Positions 44,982 to 53,363 of a stretch of 64,000 bases of DNA are shown in pieces. The notes under the pieces were generated by a model. It was not told the DNA's origin, did no database searches, and was given only the letters and a program-made list of their open reading frames with translations. A program made the translations under genes and the position numbers. The stretch comes from Nostoc favosum CHAB5714 (GTDB taxonomy: Bacteria > Cyanobacteriota > Cyanobacteriia > Cyanobacteriales > Nostocaceae), in NCBI RefSeq assembly GCF_020829495.1, contig NZ_JAIVFQ010000001.1, positions 124,001-188,000 of the forward strand, read 5' to 3'. Within the stretch, counting starts at the first letter, position 1. Each line of letters begins with the position of its first letter.

Positions 44982-46589
44982 CTAGCAGTTACCAACTAGT
45001 AGGGCTTCTTGCTTGAGTTTTGCCCCAAAGTTTTTGATCAGTAAATCTTGCAATACTGGCTGCAAGTCTTCGCATGGTATGCCTTTGGTGACGCAAGTTC
45101 CTAAATGAGCATCTTTGCCAACTTTGCCACCCATATATATGTCAACGCCTTCCAAGGTTTTGCCATTTTTGCGAGTTTTAGTTCCCATCAAGCCGATGTC
45201 TGCAACTTGAGGCTGTCCGCAAGAGTTGGGGCAACCTGTCCAGTGAATTCGGACTGGATTGGTGAAGGTTAAATCTTCTTCTAAGGCTTTAATCATTGCC
45301 AGGGCGCGGTTTTTGGTTTCGATGAGGGCAAAGTTGCAAAATTGTGCGCCTGTGCAGGATACTAGCGATCGCGTCAGCAAACCTGGATCAATAGAAAACC
45401 TTTCTAGCAAAGACTCTGTTAAAAATGTTGCTAAACGCGAGTCAGAAATGTTGGGAATAACGATGTTTTGCTCAACTGTGAAGCGGATTTCGCCACTGCC
45501 GTAAACTTCCGCTAGACGCGCGATTTCAAACATATCTTCAGCATACAGTCGCCCGACGGGAATGTTCAAGCCTGCGTAATTTAATCCTGGTTGCTTTTGT
45601 TTATATACCCCGATGTGGTCGCGTTTTTCCCAGTCGATTTCGTCTTTTGCTGCTGCGGGTAATAATAATTCACCCAAACGGCTTTCTACTTCTGCTCGAA
45701 ACTTTTCTACACCCCATTCATCAATTAGCCACATTAGGCGCGATTTTTGCCGATTAGCACGCGGGCCATGATCACGAAAGACTTCCAAAACGGCTCTACA
45801 TACAGCGACTACATCTTCGGGAAGTACCCAAGCATTTAGAGGAATCGCCGCCTCACAACGTTTAGCTGAGAAAAAACCACCTACTAAAACGTTAAACCCG
45901 AATATTGGTGATTGTGAAAATTCTTGCCCTATCCCCTGTCCCCTGTCCCCTGTCCCCTCCTTAAATGCTGGAACAAAAGCCAAATCGTTAATTTCAGCAT
46001 GAACTGAATTGTCTCTTCCACCTGCGATCGCAATATTAAACTTCCGTGGTAAGTTGCTAAACTCTGGATTCCCTTCGCCTTTGTTGGTGAGCATATCTTG
46101 AATTTGCTGTACCAACTCTCGTGTGTCATACAACTCATCCGCATCCAACCCCGCCACAGGATCGCCTGTTATATTACGGACATTATCCATCCCTGACTGG
46201 ACAGTGGTTAAACCAACTGCGTGAAATCTATTAAAGATATCTGGTAAATCTTCAATTCTGATCCCCCGTAATTGGATATTCTGTCTCGTAGTAATATCAG
46301 CGCAGCCATCATCACCGTAACGCTGCACCACTTGGGCTAAAACACGCATCTGATTGCTTGTGAGAATACCGTTAGGCATCCGCAACCGCATCATAAACTT
46401 ACCTGGGGTGACTGGGCGGAAAAACACACCCACCCATTTGAGTCGATGATCGCGATCGGTTTCGTCCATTGCTTCCCACCCCAAGGCGGCAAATTTTTCT
46501 ATCTCATCCCTGATGGCGAGTCCATCTTTTTGAGCCTTGAATTTCTCGAACTTGTTGAGGCTAGTAGTAGTAGTTGCTGTGTCTGTCAT
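44982..46589 (-). CDS. nirA: Ferredoxin-nitrite reductase
   Basis: A 535-residue sirohaem/4Fe-4S enzyme that reduces nitrite to ammonium with six electrons from ferredoxin. The Cys ligands are in LVSCTGAQFCNFALIETKNR and HWTGCPNSCGQPQVADIG. TTRQNIQLRGI and VQSGMDNVRNITGDP are conserved. I chose the start at 46589 (MTDTATTTTSLNKFE). A frame to 46646 exists but adds 19 residues not seen in the family. An in-frame repeat insert (GTGDRGQGIGQEFSQS) near residue 216-232 comes from a CTGTCCC heptamer run. First gene of the nir operon, with a long leader containing a MITE. Confidence 0.95.
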   Translation of the reverse strand: MTDTATTTTSLNKFEKFKAQKDGLAIRDEIEKFAALGWEAMDETDRDHRLKWVGVFFRPVTPGKFMMRLRMPNGILTSNQMRVLAQVVQRYGDDGCADITTRQNIQLRGIRIEDLPDIFNRFHAVGLTTVQSGMDNVRNITGDPVAGLDADELYDTRELVQQIQDMLTNKGEGNPEFSNLPRKFNIAIAGGRDNSVHAEINDLAFVPAFKEGTGDRGQGIGQEFSQSPIFGFNVLVGGFFSAKRCEAAIPLNAWVLPEDVVAVCRAVLEVFRDHGPRANRQKSRLMWLIDEWGVEKFRAEVESRLGELLLPAAAKDEIDWEKRDHIGVYKQKQPGLNYAGLNIPVGRLYAEDMFEIARLAEVYGSGEIRFTVEQNIVIPNISDSRLATFLTESLLERFSIDPGLLTRSLVSCTGAQFCNFALIETKNRALAMIKALEEDLTFTNPVRIHWTGCPNSCGQPQVADIGLMGTKTRKNGKTLEGVDIYMGGKVGKDAHLGTCVTKGIPCEDLQPVLQDLLIKNFGAKLKQEALLVGNC

Positions 46590-46683
46590 GATCTGACTCT
46601 CAATGCAAATTACTGAATATGGTGATAATTGCCCAATATCAATCAACCCGTAGTTCCATCAAGTGTTGTATCTACGAAGGATT

Positions 46684-46832
46684 CTGACAATTCAGGTCAT
46701 CTGGAAAACCTCACTTCTATTTCTCTCTTCCTTTAAGGAGAGAGACTTTGAATTTTCCCCCCTTCCCGCCACGGGAAGGGGGTTAGGGGGTTAGGTTTTT
46801 GGTGGACTTTTCCACATAACGTGAAAAGTCAG
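46684..46832 (+). mobile_element. MITE-like element, copy C (149 bp), in the nirA leader
   Basis: It matches copy B over its whole length, including both imperfect 25-bp inverted ends. Flanking ACGAAGGATT (46674-46683) and ACGAAGGTTA (46833-46842) agree at 8 of 10 positions, a decayed target duplication. It lies 95 bp upstream of the nirA start and downstream of the predicted NtcA promoter, so it is transcribed as part of the nirA leader. Confidence 0.9.
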
Positions 46833-47008
46833 ACGAAGGTTAGGAAATAAAAACTTAATATTTGCTTACGGTTGATTATTTTTACTTCAGAGCATTCAAA
46901 GCGAAACTCCAAATCCGTGATTAGTTAAGGAAAACTTGTTGCCATTTACATCTTGGAAATTTGTCAAGCAGGTTTAGATAATGTTCATGTAACAATTTCG
47001 ATATCTAT

Positions 47009-47050
47009 AACTTAAAGGCATATTTCTGTTAAAATCGTATAAATTGTTAC
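47009..47050 (-). promoter_or_regulatory. NtcA-activated promoter of nirA
   Basis: GTAACAATTTATAC on the minus strand (47037-47050) is a perfect GTA-N8-TAC NtcA box. Exactly 22 nt downstream is TAAGTT (47009-47014), fitting the TAN3T -10 box. This is the canonical layout of nitrogen-controlled class II promoters in cyanobacteria. Predicted start of transcription is near 47002, which gives a leader of about 410 nt before nirA that contains MITE copy C. Confidence 0.85.
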
Positions 47051-47087
47051 GGTTTTTTGGTAAAATTGCTGAAAACGGATAAATAAT

Positions 47088-47102
47088 ATGCATTTATTGC
47101 AT
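47088..47102. promoter_or_regulatory. Likely NtcB (LysR-type) binding site
   Basis: ATGCATTTATTGCAT is a perfect ATGCA-N5-TGCAT inverted repeat, like the LysR-type motif described upstream of the Synechococcus nirA operon. Its centre lies 51.5 bp from that of the NtcA box, about five helical turns, on the upstream side relative to nirA. NtcB is encoded nearby at 51171. Binding itself is inferred. Confidence 0.65.
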
Positions 47103-47179
47103 CAAAGCTAGCCAATGACCCACGTAAAGCCCTTAATGAAAGGTATTTGAAATGATCGAAGGGAGTCAATTCAGCAACT

Positions 47180-47590
47180 ATGAAACGTCGTGATTTTATG
47201 AATTGGGTAGGTTTGGGTGGGATAGCGAGTTCTCTACCTGTAGCGATCGCAGCCTGTTCTTCTCAAACAACTCCAGTATCTAGGGATTGGCAAACAGTAG
47301 GCACTTCGGCAGAATTAGATAAGACTGGTCAATTGCTGGCTAAAAACTCACCTGCTGGGCCTGTGTTGGTAGTCGGTACATCTAATGCAAATCTGACTGC
47401 TGTTAACCCTACCTGTACTCACGCAGGTTGCACCGTAGCATGGAAAGCTGAGACAAAAAAATTCGTCTGTCCTTGTCATGATTCGGAATTTGGCATTGAC
47501 GGTAAAGTGCAAAAAGGCCCAGCGACAGAAGCGCTTAAAACTTATGCCGTCAAAATTGAGGGTAATTCAGTTATAGTCAAGCCAAGTTAA
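47180..47590 (+). CDS. Rieske [2Fe-2S] protein, exported
   Basis: A 136-residue protein with Rieske motifs CTHAGC (about 87-92) and CPCHDSEF (about 107-114) that ligate the 2Fe-2S cluster with two Cys and two His. The N-terminus MKRRDFMNWVGLGG has a twin-arginine-like motif, and AIAAC could be a lipobox, so it is probably exported folded. It is much smaller than PetC (~180 residues) and lacks its TM-hinge pattern, so not the cytochrome b6f subunit. It is divergent from nirA and shares its regulatory region, which may hint at a redox role in nitrate use; that is inference. Confidence 0.88.
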   Translation: MKRRDFMNWVGLGGIASSLPVAIAACSSQTTPVSRDWQTVGTSAELDKTGQLLAKNSPAGPVLVVGTSNANLTAVNPTCTHAGCTVAWKAETKKFVCPCHDSEFGIDGKVQKGPATEALKTYAVKIEGNSVIVKPS

Positions 47591-47953
47591 AATAATTCGT
47601 AATGGGCTTCGCCCCGCTACGCTAACGTAATTCGTAATTCGTAGTTCGTAGTATGCACTTTAGTGTTTAACTCAGAGCTAAAAACCTTGCTAATAGACGA
47701 TAAAAGTTGGCACGCCGTGTGCAACTTTTACTCAAACCTAACCCCCCAACCCCCTTCCCTATGAGGGAAGGGGGAAAATTCAAAGCCTCTCTCCTTAAAG
47801 GAAGAGAGGAATGGAAGTGAGGTCAAAATATTAAGTTGCACATCGCGTGTTGGCGTAATGATGTACTAAAAAGCAGAGTAAGGGCAGATAAAAACAGCGA
47901 TTTATTTACGAATTTGTACTTTTGTTGTATTCATATAATTCACAATTTAGGGT
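47591..47953. mobile_element. Intergenic region with a MITE-like element (47711-47849)
   Basis: CACGCCGTGTGCAACTT (47711-47727) and its near-complement at 47833-47849 (15 of 17 positions) are terminal inverted repeats, flanked by TTGG on both sides. The core (CCTAACCCCCCAACCCCCTT, CTCTCTCCTTAAAGGAAGAG) is the same as in MITE copies A-C although the ends differ. 47594-47645 is a GTAATTC string split by a GGGCTTCGCCCCGCTACGC insert. Confidence 0.75.
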
Positions 47954-49273
47954 ATGGTGAGTAATATCAACCAGCTTTTGGTGCAAGCCCAGACAGCACA
48001 TGACACGGCTGATTGGTCATCACTAATTCAATATTTACAACAATTAATTTTAGGGACAGATTCTGAGTATCCAGAGATAGTTAAAAATCGAGAATATCTG
48101 CTGAAATTAACACTTTCAATCTTAGAGATGGGCGATTTTCAGCAACGCTGGGAAATCACCAAGGTGTTGACTCGCTTGGGAAATATTGCCATCCCACCAC
48201 TCATTGAGATATTAGAAGACGAAGATGCAGAGGAAGAATTACGCTGGTATGCAGCACGAACTTTAGGCGAATTTCAGCACCCAGAAGCCGTCGCACCCTT
48301 AGTTGAATTGTTGAAAACCAATGAGGATGAAGAACTCAAAGCGATCGCAGCTACAGCACTGGCGCAAATGGGTACTGTTGCGATTACTTCACTAACTGAA
48401 CTTCTAGCAGATGAAGATACAAGGCTTTTAGCAGTGCGATCGCTTTCCTGCATTCCCCAAACAGAAACCATCACACCGCTATTGAGTGTAGTGCAAGATC
48501 CACAAGCAACAATCCGCACGGCTGCAATTGAAGCCCTCAGCAGCTTTCATGACGAACGTGTGCCACCAGTCTTGTTAAACGCTTTGGATGATATAGCCGC
48601 CACAGTTAGGCGTGCAGCAGTGCTTGGTTTAGGTTTTCGCTCTGACTTACGCGAAGCATTAGATTTGGTGACGAGACTACAACCCAAGCTTTACGACTTT
48701 AATATTGATGTTTGTTGTGCAGCCGCAGTTTCCCTTTCTCGAATGGGTTGTGATGAGGCAGCCCAGCAATTATTTAAGCTGCTAATATCACCCCATACAC
48801 CGCTACCACTGCAATTAGAAACCATCCGCGCTTTGGTTTGGGTGGGAACACCATCTAGTTTGGAATATTTGCAAACTGCATTTAATCAAATCACTTCAGA
48901 GACACTTTGGCAAGAAATTGTTACAGTTTTGGGGCGAGTGCAAAAGCCGCAAACTACACTAGCCGTAAAAATATTATTGCAAATACTGCGATGCCTTTCC
49001 TGCGGAACGCTAACGCAGCATCCAGCCACAGAGATTGCTAGTGTAAAAAGTGCGATCGCTTTATCTTTAGGGCAGTTAGGCGAAATGCAAGCTATTGAAC
49101 CATTGATTTTGCTGCTAGCTGATTCTAATGCATCGGTGAGACTACACGCGATCGCGGCACTGAAAAATTTGGATGGGGAAGCCACATATCAACAATTGCA
49201 GCAGTTAGCAAATAACCCCGAGCTTACACCAGATTTGCAACAAGGAATAGCGATCGCTTTAGCGGAATGGTAA
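47954..49273 (+). CDS. HEAT-repeat (PBS lyase-type) scaffold protein
   Basis: A 439-residue protein of repeated helical pairs: ELRWYAARTLGEFQHPEAVA, ELKAIAATALAQMGTVAITS, TRLLAVRSLSCIPQTETIT, ATIRTAAIEALSSFHDERVP, ATVRRAAVLGLGFRSD and, near the C-terminus, ASVRLHAIAALKNLDGE. About nine to ten HEAT units. No catalytic residue is expected; such proteins are scaffolds or phycobilin-lyase relatives. It is adjacent to, and co-directional with, the Rieske gene and lies within the nitrate cluster, but a functional link is not shown. TTTAGGGTATG at the start gives no clear Shine-Dalgarno. Confidence 0.88.
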   Translation: MVSNINQLLVQAQTAHDTADWSSLIQYLQQLILGTDSEYPEIVKNREYLLKLTLSILEMGDFQQRWEITKVLTRLGNIAIPPLIEILEDEDAEEELRWYAARTLGEFQHPEAVAPLVELLKTNEDEELKAIAATALAQMGTVAITSLTELLADEDTRLLAVRSLSCIPQTETITPLLSVVQDPQATIRTAAIEALSSFHDERVPPVLLNALDDIAATVRRAAVLGLGFRSDLREALDLVTRLQPKLYDFNIDVCCAAAVSLSRMGCDEAAQQLFKLLISPHTPLPLQLETIRALVWVGTPSSLEYLQTAFNQITSETLWQEIVTVLGRVQKPQTTLAVKILLQILRCLSCGTLTQHPATEIASVKSAIALSLGQLGEMQAIEPLILLLADSNASVRLHAIAALKNLDGEATYQQLQQLANNPELTPDLQQGIAIALAEW

Positions 49274-49542
49274 ATTTTTTCAAATGGCAACAAGACTGAT
49301 TTGTATCAGCAATTGTGTCAAACCCAGATTTCACAGTTATAAATGGTCTCTCAAGGTATTTTTCAAATAACTCTATAAGGATTTTACTATAAACACCCTC
49401 TGATAAATATTATCCTCACAATCAAGGATTTATGGCTTTTTGAGCTACAATATGTCCTCAAACCGAGTATATTCGATAAAGACAAGATATTCTTGTCTTT
49501 TTATTATCGAAAACTACCAGCTAAATGCGAGTCCGTTTTTTT
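49274..49542. other. Intergenic region
   Basis: 269 bp between the HEAT-repeat gene and the DUF262 relic. CAAGATATTCTTGTCTTTTTATT near 49481-49504 contains an imperfect AAGACAAG/CTTGTCTT hairpin followed by T-rich sequence, a plausible terminator. Nothing else is seen. Confidence 0.5.
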
Positions 49543-50254
49543 ATGGCTGACACTTATTACTTTATTAAAGACTTGATTAATGATTTGGAAAGAGGAAGAA
49601 TCAAGATTCCATCTTTTCAAAGAGGTTTTGTTTGGGAACCAAATCGCGTTGCCTATTTTATAGACAGTATTTATAAGGGTTTCCCTTTTGGCTCTGTATT
49701 ACTTTGGAGAACTAGAAATCCTCTACGAACTGAAAGAAATCTTGGCCCTTACAGGCTTCCTGAGAATGATCCAGAGTACCCTATAGATTACGTTCTTGAC
49801 GGGCAGCACTGATTTTTTCACAAAAAATGTCTTCAGAATGTCTTCAGTGGCAACTAATACTTTCATTCTCCTTCTAGCACAGGCTAAACCCTTAAACTTT
49901 ATTCAGGGTACAAATATATCTTTACAGGATGTTTTATCTCAAGGCAATCGAAAAGAGTTTCATCATATCTTTCCTAAAGCCCATCTACAAAGATTAGAAA
50001 ATCAATATAAGGATGAACAAATCAATTGTCTGGCCAACTTCTCAGTGCTTTCCAGAACCGATAACAACAAAATTAAAGATCAATCACCTAGTAAGTATCG
50101 TTCTGAAATGCCTACTGATGATCAGATTCTTGACCAAATATTGGCAACGCATTTTTGCCCAATTAATGTGTTTACAGACGATTATGAAAGCTTTTTAACT
50201 TCAAGGGCTGAATTGCTTCTAAAAAAAGCAAAAGAACTGTCACAGGTTATTTAG
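49543..50254 (+). pseudogene. DUF262 (GmrSD-like) gene with a large internal deletion
   Basis: Residues 1-90 from ATG 49543 are the DUF262 N-terminus: DLINDLERGRIKIPSFQRGF, VWEPNRVAYFIDSIYKGFPF, and the ParB-like motif YVLDGQ, then a stop. In another frame from about 49817 the C-terminal end follows: MSSVATNTFILLLAQAKPLN, EFHHIFPKAHLQRL (HNH-like), INCLANFSVLSRTDNNKI. A complete protein would be several hundred residues longer, so the middle was deleted and the frame lost. Intact relatives act in modification-dependent restriction or phage defence. Confidence 0.8.
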
Positions 50255-50285
50255 TATGCTAGAGCGTTCCAGTGAAGTTAAGTAG

Positions 50286-50808
<523 letters not shown>

Positions 50809-51091
50809 AAATAATCTACATAATTCGTAATTAGTAAATGCAAGTATGACGCGATCGCAGCCGTATTCGCAAGTTGCACGGCTATTTGCTTGAGGTTGCA
50901 AAGAAAGTTGTGTTACTGAAACCTTATAATGTGATGAATTAAAAATCTTATTTAAAAATTTATATATTGCAGAAGAAAATAGTCAAGTCTTTTTTGGCGG
51001 AATTTACCAAAAAATTTTGTGCAAAGCGGATAATTTGCGAAAAAGGGAGTATAGCCCGATTTACATAAATATAAATTTTTAGAAAAGACAT

Positions 51092-51133
51092 GTAACAAAA
51101 TATACTAAATTTTAGGTAAAAAACCGTTAACTT
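51092..51133 (+). promoter_or_regulatory. NtcA-activated promoter of ntcB
   Basis: GTAACAAAATATAC (51092-51105) is a perfect GTA-N8-TAC box, followed 22 nt later by TAACTT (51128-51133) as a TAN3T -10 box. Predicted start near 51140, about 30 nt before the ntcB ATG. The layout is the same as at nirA. The rest of the 50809-51170 gap is AT-rich, with one GTAATTC-type scrap near 50822. Confidence 0.85.
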
Positions 51134-51170
51134 TAATGAAAGTTATAAATGTAATTCAGGCTACATAAAA

Positions 51171-52118
51171 ATGCGCCTAGAGCAGTTGCAAGCCTTTCTG
51201 GCGATCGCACAAACCGGCAGCTTTCAACAAGCAGCGCGAACATCTGGTGTTACCCAATCGACGATTAGTCGCCAAATCCAGGCATTAGAAGCAGATTTGG
51301 GTATAGAACTGTTTCACAGAAATAGTCAGGCAAAATTAACGCTGGGAGGTGAATGTTTACTACCCCGTGCCCGCAAAATTTGCCAAGAATGGCAGACAGC
51401 TACAGAAGAATTAGCCGATTTAATCGCCGGGAAACAGCCAGAACTTTGCATTGCCGCGATTCACTCCCTTTGTGGATCTTACTTGCCCCCAGTGTTACAA
51501 AAATTTTGCCATGATTATCCAAATGTGCAATTGCGGGTGACTTCATTGGGAAGCGATCGCGCCCTGAAAGTCCTCAAAGATGGATTAGTGGATTTAGCAA
51601 TTGTGATGAATAATCGCTTCTTAACCACTGGTAGAGAAATGGTGGTAGAAGTACTTTATGATGAACCTATAGAAGTTCTAACCGCAGCCAATCATCCACT
51701 AGCCCAATATGAATTAGTCCCTTGGTCGGAGCTAATTCGTTATCCCCAAGTGGTTTTTAAAGATGGTTATGGGATGCAGCGTTTAATACAAGATAGATTT
51801 GAGCGAATGGAAGCTACACTCCAAGCGGCTTTAGAGGTAAATACCCTAGATGCCTTCCGGGGAGTAGTGCGCCAAGGAGAATTGATAGCTTTGCTACCTC
51901 AATCAGCATTAGTAGAAGCTCGTCTTGACCCTACCCTAGCGATTCGTTCCTTAGCTAGCAATAGTACTAGTGGTTTAGCAGATGGTTCCAGTTTGACCCG
52001 TCGGGTAGTTATGGTAACAACTCAAGATCGCCTTCAAATTCCCCCCATCAAGCACTTTTGGCAACTCGTGCGAGAAAATATCCCATTACAAATTGACCAG
52101 CAGCGATCAGCTTCTTAA
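51171..52118 (+). CDS. ntcB: LysR-type activator of nitrate assimilation
   Basis: A 315-residue LysR-family protein. The winged HTH is at 1-60 (LEQLQAFLAIAQTGSFQQAA, QSTISRQIQALEADLGIELF) and the effector-binding domain at about 90-300. It matches NtcB, the activator of the nir operon that responds to nitrite, by sequence character and by its place next to cnaT and near nirA. An NtcA box lies directly upstream, so it is expected to be made on nitrogen limitation. The likely target is the inverted repeat at 47088-47102. Confidence 0.88.
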   Translation: MRLEQLQAFLAIAQTGSFQQAARTSGVTQSTISRQIQALEADLGIELFHRNSQAKLTLGGECLLPRARKICQEWQTATEELADLIAGKQPELCIAAIHSLCGSYLPPVLQKFCHDYPNVQLRVTSLGSDRALKVLKDGLVDLAIVMNNRFLTTGREMVVEVLYDEPIEVLTAANHPLAQYELVPWSELIRYPQVVFKDGYGMQRLIQDRFERMEATLQAALEVNTLDAFRGVVRQGELIALLPQSALVEARLDPTLAIRSLASNSTSGLADGSSLTRRVVMVTTQDRLQIPPIKHFWQLVRENIPLQIDQQRSAS

Positions 52119-52232
52119 GCGTTATTAGTTATTAGTCATTAGTCATTAGTCATTAGTCATTAGTCATTAGTCATTTTCGGTTATTCACAAAGGACAAATG
52201 ACAAAGGACAAAGCACAAAGCACAAAGCACAA
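52119..52232. repeat. ntcB-cnaT gap filled with heptamer repeats
   Basis: TCATTAG repeats (about 52125-52174) and CAAAGCA repeats (about 52188-52233) fill almost the entire 114-bp gap, ending at the cnaT ATG. The last unit overlaps the start codon (CACAAATG), so no Shine-Dalgarno is seen. Confidence 0.88.
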
Positions 52233-53306
52233 ATGAGCAATATATTTAGGGAATTACTGCAAAAAGTAGGTAGTGGAAACCACACAAGCGAGAATTTAAC
52301 TCGCGCCCAAGCAGCCACCGCCACTAAAATGATGCTGCTGGGTGAAGCTACACCAGCCCAAATCGGAGCGTTTTTGATTGCTCATCGAATCAAACGTCCC
52401 ACAGGGGAAGAGTTAGCGGGAATGTTAGATGCATATCATGAACTGGGGCCAAAACTGCAACCAATCGTCTCTCGGCGACCAGCGATCGCTCTTGGTATCC
52501 CCTATGATGGCAGAACACGCACAGCACCAATTAGTCCGGTAACAGCTTTACTACTCGCCGCAGTTGGGCAACCAGTGGTAATGCACGGTGGCGATCGCCT
52601 CCCAACTAAGTATGGATTACCTCTAATAGATATTTGGCAGGGTTTAGGAGTCGATTGGACTAGCCTACCACTAGCAAAAACCCAGCAAGTGTTTGAGCAA
52701 ACGGGAATCGGCTTTATTTATCTACCTCAGCATTTTCCCTTAACTAACAGTATTTGGGAGTACCGCGACCAACTTGGCAAACGTCCGCCATTGGCGACAA
52801 TGGAGCTAATCTGGTGTCCTTATACTGGGGATGCTCACGTAATTGCTGGGTTTGTGCATCCGCCGACAGAAGGGATGTTTCAGATAGCTTTGGGGCTGCG
52901 GGGAGTAACAAAATTTACATTAGTGAAAGGATTGGAAGGTAGTTGCGACTTACCGCGCGATCGCACTGCGATTATCAGCTTATCTTCATCCGTAGCATCC
53001 CAAGAGGTAGAACGATTGCACCTCGTGCCGCGTGATTACGGCTTTACTACCAAGAACGTACCCCTTGGAACTACTGAAGAACTGGTGGCGGATATTCAGA
53101 AGGTTTTAGCAGGTGAACCAGGCGAACTAATGCAAACAGCCTTGTGGAATGGCGGTTTTTACCTATGGCGGAGTGGTATTTGTGGAGATATGCCAGAGGG
53201 TTTAGCTAAGGCAGAAGAATTATTAACCAATGGTGCAGTAGCAGCAAAACTCCAAGAACTCAGCCAGTTAGTAAATTCGCTCTCAGCAACATTTGTGCCA
53301 GTGTAA
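52233..53306 (+). CDS. cnaT: CnaT, TrpD-like protein required for nir operon expression
   Basis: A 357-residue protein of the glycosyl-/phosphoribosyl-transferase (TrpD2-like) family: an N-terminal helical domain (LTRAQAATATKMMLLGEATP, AQIGAFLIAHRIKRPTGEEL) followed by an alpha/beta domain (GIPYDGRTRTAPISPVTALL, HGGDRLPTKYG). It resembles anthranilate phosphoribosyltransferase without the usual motif set. In Anabaena PCC 7120 the gene next to ntcB, cnaT, is needed for expression of nitrate assimilation genes; this is its likely counterpart. It follows ntcB on the same strand, with heptamer repeats between. Confidence 0.85.
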   Translation: MSNIFRELLQKVGSGNHTSENLTRAQAATATKMMLLGEATPAQIGAFLIAHRIKRPTGEELAGMLDAYHELGPKLQPIVSRRPAIALGIPYDGRTRTAPISPVTALLLAAVGQPVVMHGGDRLPTKYGLPLIDIWQGLGVDWTSLPLAKTQQVFEQTGIGFIYLPQHFPLTNSIWEYRDQLGKRPPLATMELIWCPYTGDAHVIAGFVHPPTEGMFQIALGLRGVTKFTLVKGLEGSCDLPRDRTAIISLSSSVASQEVERLHLVPRDYGFTTKNVPLGTTEELVADIQKVLAGEPGELMQTALWNGGFYLWRSGICGDMPEGLAKAEELLTNGAVAAKLQELSQLVNSLSATFVPV

Positions 53307-53363
53307 TTAATTACGAATTACGAATTACGTAGCTTGCTTCTCGCCTTTGGCGAGTATTACGAA

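Larger units (their letters stand above)
46843..47179. promoter_or_regulatory. nirA / Rieske divergent regulatory region
   Basis: This 337-bp region lies between the MITE and the divergent Rieske gene. It holds the nirA NtcA promoter (47009-47050) and an upstream inverted repeat (47088-47102), described separately. No other gene is seen. The Rieske gene has a GGGAG ribosome-binding-like sequence at about 47160. Confidence 0.75.
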
